This document shows, piece by piece, positions 39,869 through 44,395 of a stretch of DNA of 44,395 nucleotides (position 1 is its first letter; each line of letters begins with the position of its first letter). A program made the position numbers and the translations under genes. The DNA comes from Halorussus litoreus (GTDB lineage: Archaea > Halobacteriota > Halobacteria > Halobacteriales > Haladaptataceae). The notes beneath the pieces were generated by a model that had not been told where the DNA came from, did not search any database, and saw only the letters and a list, made by a program, of their open reading frames with translations. The stretch covers positions 1 to 44,395 of the forward strand of contig NZ_QLVG01000050.1 of assembly GCF_003382685.1 (NCBI RefSeq). The letters are read 5' to 3'.

Positions 39869-40516
39869 ATGGCACGAGGACTTCCCGGCGTCTGGAGCAC
39901 GGTACTGAGCATCCCATTCCTGGCGAGCGGCGCAATCATCTACTTCGGGGACACGCCGTCCCCGGAGCTGTTGGGCGCGCCGCTGCTCGTGTTCGGCGCG
40001 TTCGTCGTCGCGATGGGGTGGTACGTCCACCTCGTCGCGGCTCCGCCCGAGCCGAGGCTTCGTGACGAGGAGGAGATCATCGACACGCGCCACCCCACGC
40101 AGAAGGCTCCGCTCGCGAAGGTCGGACTGAGCCTCCCGTTCCTGTTCGCGGCCGGCTTTCTCATGTTCTTCACGACCCAGCCGTACGTCTACCCGATGGG
40201 CGCGTTCGTCGTCGGCCTCTACCTGCTCTCGACGGGCATCCTGACGTACTGGACCAACTCGCTCACGACCTACTACATTACCACCGAGCGAGTCATCAAC
40301 TCGTTCCGGCTGCTGTCGCTGGTGCGCAAGGAGGTCCCGATGGAGAAGATCCGGGCGGTCCGCGAGAGCAAGTCGCCCATCGAGTCGCTGGTCGGCGTCG
40401 GGAACATCCGCGTCGCGAGCGGCGGCGGTGCCGGACTCGAGATCGTGATCCGGAACGTCAACGACGCCACGGCGTTCGCCGACGAACTCCGCGGGACGCT
40501 CAAGTCGGACGGCTGA
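39869..40516 (+). CDS. PH-domain (bPH2-like) membrane protein
   Basis: A 215-residue protein with four hydrophobic segments in two pairs (about residues 8-25, 33-53, 87-103 and 109-128) and a C-terminal bacterial PH-type domain (about 135-212: YYITTERVINSFRLLSLVRKEVPMEKIRAV to GGAGLEIVIRNVNDA). It starts 14 bp after the propeller gene with a Shine-Dalgarno GAGGAG 4-9 nt upstream of the ATG, so the two are co-expressed. The pairing suggests a membrane complex with an external propeller and a cytoplasmic PH domain. Confidence 0.82.
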   Translation: MARGLPGVWSTVLSIPFLASGAIIYFGDTPSPELLGAPLLVFGAFVVAMGWYVHLVAAPPEPRLRDEEEIIDTRHPTQKAPLAKVGLSLPFLFAAGFLMFFTTQPYVYPMGAFVVGLYLLSTGILTYWTNSLTTYYITTERVINSFRLLSLVRKEVPMEKIRAVRESKSPIESLVGVGNIRVASGGGAGLEIVIRNVNDATAFADELRGTLKSDG

Positions 40517-40544
40517 CTCCTTCTACGGGCGAGGTTATGATACC

Positions 40545-40629
40545 TTGCCCACACGTCGTTCTGCTGGCTTGCCCACACGTCGTTCTGATGGCTTGCCCAC
40601 ACGTCGTTCTGCTGGCTTGCCCACACGTC
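40545..40629. repeat. 24-bp tandem repeat, 3.5 copies, next to the M24 promoter
   Basis: Copies at 40545-40568, 40569-40592 and 40593-40616 plus a partial copy to 40629. The unit begins TTGCCCACACGTCGTTCTG; copies differ at one base (CTG versus ATG). The array ends 3 bp before the TATA-like CGCTTAACC (about 40632-40640) of the next gene. No spacers, so not a CRISPR. Confidence 0.92.
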
Positions 40630-40665
40630 AACGCTTAACCGGGCGGGTTGCGTGGAACCAGCTAT

Positions 40666-41868
40666 ATGCCGACGCGCGTACCCGACGCCGAGTTTCGAGA
40701 CAGACTCGCCGCCGTCCGCGACCGACTCGCCGGCACCGACGCCGACGCAGGCGTCTGGTTCGGCGCGACCAGTATCGAGTACCTGACCGGCTTCGACCAC
40801 ATCCAGACCGAGCGCCCGGTCGTGCTCGCGGTGACCGACGACCGGGTCGAAGTGACCGTGCCCCGATTGGAGGTCGAGCGCGTCGAACCCAACTCCCGCA
40901 TCGACGCGGTCCACCATTACTTCGACTACCCCGGCGGGAAGCCCATCGAGGTCGCTGCCGGGATGCTGTCGGACCTCGGCGTCGAGTCGGTCGTCGCCGA
41001 CGCCGACGGCGCGCCGGGCGTGATGGGCTACGAGGGGCCGGCACTCTCGGCGTTCGTCGACGTGGAGAGCCAGAGCTGGATCGACCGGATGCGGTGGGCC
41101 AAGTCCGACGTGGAGGTCGAACTGGTCCGCGAGTCCGCGCGCTGGGGCAACCTCGCGCACCGCTACCTCGCCGACTTCACCGAGGTCGGCGAGCATCCCG
41201 CGACCGTGAGCCAGCGCGCGTCGCTGGAGGCCTCGCGAGCGATGCTCGACACCCTCGGCGACGAGTACGTCCCGCGGACTCGCGCTGACGGGCCGGCGCA
41301 CGCGGGATTCATCTCCGGCGAGCAGACCGGCCTGCCTCACGGCCACACCGCGAATCGGCGGCTGGAGGAGGGCGACCTGCTGGTCACGGGCGCGAGTGCG
41401 GACGTGGACGGCTACCGCTCGGAACTCGAGCGCACGATGTTCGTCGGCGAGCCGACCGACGAGCAGGCTCACTACTTCGAGCTGATGCTGGAGGCCCAGA
41501 CCATCGCCATCGAGGCGCTCGGGCCGGGCGTCCCGCTCGCCCACGTCGACGAGCAGGTGACCGACTACTTCGAAGAGCAGGGCGTCGCCGACCTCGCACA
41601 GCACCACGTGGGACACAACATCGGCCTCGGCGCACACGAACCGCCGTACATCGACCACGGCTGGACCGCCCACTGTGAAGAACAGGACGGCCGCGAGGAG
41701 GGCGACGCCGAGATGGAGCCCGGCCACATCTATACTATCGAGCCCGGCATCTACACCGACACGTACGGCTACCGCCACTCGGACACCGTGGCGATCACCG
41801 AGGACGGGACGGACATGCTGACCTACTTCCCGCGCGATCTGGAGTCGAACACGATTCGCGTCGAGTAG
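40666..41868 (+). CDS. divergent M24-family (pita-bread fold) protein, metal site altered
   Basis: A 400-residue protein with the two-domain layout of Xaa-Pro peptidases/creatinases: an N-terminal creatinase-like domain (about residues 1-140) and an M24 pita-bread domain (about 150-390). Only two of the five usual metal ligands are in place, H317 (VGHNIGLG) and E359 (YTIEPG). The first aspartate is missing (LLVTGASADVDGY), the second is glutamate (E253 in RSELERT) and the last glutamate is serine (S372 in RHSDTV). It may therefore be a hydrolase with another mechanism, or bind one metal. The start is 25-35 bp from a CGCTTAACC box. Confidence 0.8.
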   Translation: MPTRVPDAEFRDRLAAVRDRLAGTDADAGVWFGATSIEYLTGFDHIQTERPVVLAVTDDRVEVTVPRLEVERVEPNSRIDAVHHYFDYPGGKPIEVAAGMLSDLGVESVVADADGAPGVMGYEGPALSAFVDVESQSWIDRMRWAKSDVEVELVRESARWGNLAHRYLADFTEVGEHPATVSQRASLEASRAMLDTLGDEYVPRTRADGPAHAGFISGEQTGLPHGHTANRRLEEGDLLVTGASADVDGYRSELERTMFVGEPTDEQAHYFELMLEAQTIAIEALGPGVPLAHVDEQVTDYFEEQGVADLAQHHVGHNIGLGAHEPPYIDHGWTAHCEEQDGREEGDAEMEPGHIYTIEPGIYTDTYGYRHSDTVAITEDGTDMLTYFPRDLESNTIRVE

Positions 41869-41906
41869 TCGGTCGATGGGGAGTATCGAGCTCTCGTTTT
41901 TCAGCG

Positions 41907-41926
41907 CGCTTCGGAGCTCCGGAGCG
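41907..41926. repeat. short hairpin after the M24 gene
   Basis: CGCTTCGG at 41907-41914 pairs with CCGGAGCG at 41919-41926 with one G-T wobble. It lies 39 nt after the M24 stop and follows a CGTTTTTC tract, so it may mark the transcript end. Confidence 0.45.
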
Positions 41927-42004
41927 TAACCTGCACCGGTGACCGATCTCGGGTGACTTTCCGGATGCAAAAGAACGGTAAGCCCCCGCTCAGTAACCCG
42001 ACGC

Positions 42005-42562
42005 ATGACCGACTCGACGCGCCGGGACTTCCTCCGGCACACCACCGCGACGACCACGGCCACCGCCACAGTCGCCCTCGCCGGCTGCGCCGGCGTTCTC
42101 CGCGACGACGAGGAGAGCTACGAGGACTACACGCTCCCCGAGGCGAGCGCGAGCGTCGAGGTCGACATGGGTCCCGACGCCTCGAACCGGTTCGAGCCCG
42201 AGATCGTCCACGTCGAGACCGGCGGCACCGTCACCTGGACCAACGTCTCGCGCAACCACTCCGCGACGGCCTACCACCCGGACAACGACGCGCCGCGCCG
42301 GGTGCCGGCGGACGCCGAATCGTGGGACAGCGGCGTCATTCGGGAGAACGGGAAGACTTTCTCGCACACGTTCGAGCAGGCGGGCGTCTACGACTACTAC
42401 TGCACGCCCCACGAGACGCTTGGGATGCTCGGGAGCGTGGTCGTCGGCGATCCGGAGCCGGGCGACGAGCCGGGGCTCGCCTCCCCGGGCGACGACTTCG
42501 GACGCGGCGGGGCCAACAAACTGGAGGAACTGAACGGGAAGGTTCGGGCTGGATTGGAGTGA
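42005..42562 (+). CDS. halocyanin-type blue copper lipoprotein
   Basis: A 185-residue protein. The Tat motif RRDFLR (residues 6-11) and lipobox LAGC (cysteine 28) predict export and lipid anchoring. The cupredoxin domain has copper ligands H85, C133, H136 and M141 (in NHSATAY and YYCTPHETLGM). It is a mobile or membrane-bound electron carrier. Unlike the operon halocyanin at 3634-4290 it has no C-terminal membrane helix and no glycine run, and no respiratory gene is next to it. The C-terminal tail is charged. Confidence 0.92.
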   Translation: MTDSTRRDFLRHTTATTTATATVALAGCAGVLRDDEESYEDYTLPEASASVEVDMGPDASNRFEPEIVHVETGGTVTWTNVSRNHSATAYHPDNDAPRRVPADAESWDSGVIRENGKTFSHTFEQAGVYDYYCTPHETLGMLGSVVVGDPEPGDEPGLASPGDDFGRGGANKLEELNGKVRAGLE

Positions 42563-42831
42563 GAGATATTTTGATGCTACTTGCGTACCGGATTTTGGGC
42601 GAGAAGCTAGCTTCTGCTTGCCCATCGGAGTAACCGCACCGCGACTGCACCGCGACCGCACAGCACAGCACCGCGACCGCAGGCCTCACGCCTCCCCAGC
42701 CTCCTGCGCTTCTCGCCCACCGTCGGAACAAGCTCCGACGAGCCCTCGGTCGCTACGCTCCCGAGGACTCCGCTACGCTCCGCGGCTGCGATGCTCGTCC
42801 CTCACGCGCCTTGCGCGGCGCACGAGAGCGC

Positions 42832-42851
42832 CGTCAGCGCACGCGCTGACG
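42832..42851. repeat. palindrome
   Basis: CGTCAGCGC at 42832-42840 pairs perfectly with GCGCTGACG at 42843-42851 with AC between. Confidence 0.65.
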
Positions 42852-42938
42852 AACCTCGCCTCGTTTCACTCGTCGAGACGCCGTGGGAGCACAGCTCCCA
42901 CGAGCCTCGGCTCGCGGCACTCGCCGAGACGCCGCGCA
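42849..42938. repeat. imperfect direct repeat of 51-bp period
   Basis: Segments at about 42849-42887 and 42900-42938 (ACGA-CCTCG-CTCG-----CACTCG-CGAGACGCCG in common) are similar by eye, with about seven differences. They overlap the flanking hairpins. Confidence 0.5.
42882..42902. repeat. 9-bp-stem hairpin
   Basis: CGTGGGAGC at 42882-42890 pairs perfectly with GCTCCCACG at 42894-42902 around an ACA loop. Confidence 0.65.
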
Positions 42939-43106
42939 GCACGCGCCGGGTCGAAAGGTTCAGTTAGCGTGCGCTGATCTGGAAGGACGAACCAGCGCAC
43001 GCCGGACAAACGAGCAAGTCAGCCCGCGCTGTGCAGTACCCGAATCGAGCGCGTTCCGACGGTTGACCAAATCCCCTCCATCGCAGAGGTTGTTTTCACG
43101 ACCGTA

Positions 43107-43118
43107 GATTTTTAACAC
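43107..43118 (+). promoter_or_regulatory. TATA-like element for the MinD-like gene
   Basis: GATTTTTAACAC lies 22-33 bp upstream of the ATG at 43140, consistent with a leaderless message beginning at the GTG or ATG. Confidence 0.6.
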
Positions 43119-43139
43119 ATCGGGCGCAACCCCGGCGTG

Positions 43140-43913
43140 ATGGTCGAGGCGTTCGCAGTCGCCAGCGGCAAGGGCGGCACCGGGAAGACGACGACGACCG
43201 TAGCGCTGGGGATGGCGCTGGCCGACGAGTACGACGTGACGATAGTCGACGCCGACACCGGCATGGCGAACCTGCTGTTCCACACCGGACTGGCCGACGC
43301 CGACGTCACGCTCCACGACCTGCTCGTGGCCGACGAAACCGCGTCCGTCTCGGACGCGGTCTACGAGAGGTTCGGGATGTCCGTGGTCCCCTGCGGCACC
43401 GGCCTCGCAGCGTTCGAGGCGGCCGACCCCGAGCGACTCCGGGACGTGGTCGCCGAACTCGCCGCCGACACCGACGTGCTCCTGCTGGACTCGCCCGCGG
43501 CGCTGGGTTCGAAGAGCGCGGTCCTGCCGGTCGTACTCGCCGACCGGGTGGTGGTCGTGCTCCAGCCCACCATCCCGGCGCTGAGCGACGGGCTCAAAGT
43601 CCAGGAGTACGCCCACTCGTACGGCACCGACACCGCGGGCGTCCTGTTCAACAAGGTCCACGATCCCGACGAGGCCGGGGACGTCGCCGAGAAGACCGAG
43701 CGCTACTTCGACGGCCCGACGCTCGCGACGGTGCCCGACTCGGACGCCGCGCGCGCCGCCCGCCGCGCCGGCGAACCACTGCTCGCTCACGCGCCCGACA
43801 GCGATGCCGCGCGCGCCTACCGCGAGGCCGCCGGCGCGCTCGACGTGCGGCCGGGCGACTCCGAGGAGGTCGCCGACCGGTTCCGGAGCGCGGTGGTCCC
43901 CGACTCGCCATGA
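43140..43913 (+). CDS. MinD/ParA-family ATPase
   Basis: A 257-residue P-loop ATPase. The deviant Walker A GKGGTGKTT is at residues 10-18 with the signature lysine at K11, followed by DADTGMANL and LLLDSPAAL (Walker B region). It lacks an obvious C-terminal amphipathic membrane-targeting helix, so it may not be a division-site MinD. The ATG at MVEAF is chosen; a GTG one codon upstream is possible. The next gene begins within its stop codon (ATGA overlap), so the two are translationally coupled and the partner is probably functionally linked. Confidence 0.88.
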   Translation: MVEAFAVASGKGGTGKTTTTVALGMALADEYDVTIVDADTGMANLLFHTGLADADVTLHDLLVADETASVSDAVYERFGMSVVPCGTGLAAFEAADPERLRDVVAELAADTDVLLLDSPAALGSKSAVLPVVLADRVVVVLQPTIPALSDGLKVQEYAHSYGTDTAGVLFNKVHDPDEAGDVAEKTERYFDGPTLATVPDSDAARAARRAGEPLLAHAPDSDAARAYREAAGALDVRPGDSEEVADRFRSAVVPDSP

Positions 43914-44395
43914 CCCGCGAACGCGCATCCGGTTCCAATCCCGATTCCGACCTCCCCGACGGAACCCTCGTGCGCTCGCGAGTCACCTCTGACCCCGCCG
44001 CCCCGCTGTCGGCCGCGCTCGACCGCGAACTCACGGGCTACGCCGTGCTGGAGTCCCAGGACGCGCTCCTGCTCGACGACGACGGCGCGAGCGTGATCGC
44101 GTTCGAGGACGGCGTCCCCCGGTTCGCCTACCACGCAGCCACCGGTGCGGGCGGCCCCGACGCGCTGGCGGACCTCGCCGCGCCCGGTCCGTACGACGTG
44201 GAACTGCGCGAACTCCCGGCCGACGGTGATCTCGACGCAATCGCCCACCCCGACCGCCGCGTGCCGCCGGGCATGGCGGCCGAACGACTCGCGGGCGACC
44301 CGGACCTCGCCGAGCGCACGCGCGAGGCCGCACCTCCGGAGCGGGAGAGCCACGGCGTCGAGCGAACCGCCGCGGTCGACCGCGGCGGTTCGCTC
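43910..44395 (+). CDS. hypothetical protein coupled to the MinD-like ATPase (partial)
   Basis: The frame opens at an ATG that overlaps the stop of the MinD-like gene by 4 nt and remains open for 162 codons to the window edge, so the 3' end is missing. The visible part has an alpha/beta domain (about residues 16-105, with TGYAVLESQDALLLDDDGASVIAFEDGVPRFAYH split over strands) and then a Glu/Arg-rich linker beginning near residue 135. I do not recognise a family. Coupling suggests that it works with the ATPase. Confidence 0.7.
   Translation, partial: MTRERASGSNPDSDLPDGTLVRSRVTSDPAAPLSAALDRELTGYAVLESQDALLLDDDGASVIAFEDGVPRFAYHAATGAGGPDALADLAAPGPYDVELRELPADGDLDAIAHPDRRVPPGMAAERLAGDPDLAERTREAAPPERESHGVERTAAVDRGGSL

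Larger units (their letters stand above)
42563..43139. other. 577-bp repeat-rich intergenic region
   Basis: No gene supported. The left part has a CTAG (42607-42610) and CCGCAC/CCGCGA hexamers (about 42632-42682) similar to those at 8956-9030. The middle (42690-42960) consists of short symmetrical repeats, two good hairpins and a 51-bp-period imperfect direct repeat. The right end carries the promoter of the MinD-like gene. Confidence 0.6.

Noticed and set aside
1-44395. Search for tRNA, rRNA, insertion sequences, integrases, toxin-antitoxin pairs and restriction endonucleases
   Set aside because: No sequence in the window supports any of these; the methyltransferase has no adjacent nuclease gene.

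Overview
The window is about 44.4 kb of chromosomal DNA from a halophilic archaeon (class Halobacteria). The evidence is high GC, strongly acidic proteins, TATA-like boxes about 25-35 bp upstream of starts with almost no 5' leaders, an archaeal TFB, an archaeal-type 3-dehydroquinate synthase II, the phosphomevalonate-decarboxylase branch of the mevalonate pathway, an AglD-like N-glycosylation enzyme, Tat-dependent halocyanins and many haloarchaea-only small membrane proteins. The genus cannot be fixed from sequence alone. I see no rRNA, tRNA, CRISPR array, insertion sequence, integrase or phage gene. This is core chromosome, with unusual material mainly in the intergenic DNA.

Layout. (1) 159-5329, minus strand: a haloarchaeal cytochrome bc operon with a membrane halocyanin, a small membrane protein, a Rieske protein, a split cytochrome b (PetB-like plus PetD-like) and two more small membrane proteins. 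An acidic membrane protein gene sits upstream with its own promoter. (2) 5436-7054, minus: a coupled pair made of a receiver-GAF protein and a degenerate RecA/KaiC-like protein. (3) 7195-14970: two membrane proteins, endonuclease III, mevalonate-pathway decarboxylase, a type II NADH dehydrogenase-like flavoprotein, several small or unknown proteins and two HTH regulators. (4) 15164-20166, plus: PEP synthase, a low-complexity lipoprotein and 3-dehydroquinate synthase II. (5) 20343-23826, minus: a zinc-ribbon membrane protein, 3-dehydroquinate dehydratase, a Zim-like orphan DNA methyltransferase and TFB. (6) 24086-28380: a cobalamin-binding-type protein, a membrane protein, inosine/xanthosine triphosphatase, a SHOCT membrane protein and AglD-like glycosyltransferase. 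(7) 28793-32412: two winged-helix proteins and an SPFH / NfeD / small membrane protein group. (8) 32707-37940: pyruvate kinase, a GYD protein, a methyltransferase and methionyl-tRNA synthetase. (9) 38430-44395: a Tat-exported PQQ-type beta-propeller with a PH-domain membrane protein, a divergent M24 'pita-bread' protein, a second halocyanin lipoprotein, and a MinD/ParA-type ATPase coupled to a gene that runs off the window.

How it fits together: region 1 is respiratory electron transfer (quinol to Rieske/cytochrome b to halocyanin). PEP synthase and pyruvate kinase form the PEP/pyruvate node, and both carry a phosphohistidine-swivel-type domain, although the kinase lacks the histidine. Two shikimate enzymes flank one small gene in convergent orientation.

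The points most worth a second look are: CTAG is nearly absent from the whole window, and most survivors are intergenic, one of them just upstream of the methyltransferase gene; an inverted repeat wraps the TATA element of tfb; two unrelated minisatellites (24 bp and 27 bp) lie next to promoters; several near-perfect hairpins occupy intergenic gaps; and three proteins (M24 protein, receiver-GAF protein, RecA-like protein) have lost canonical catalytic residues. I did not find a self-evident new multi-gene defence or mobile system.
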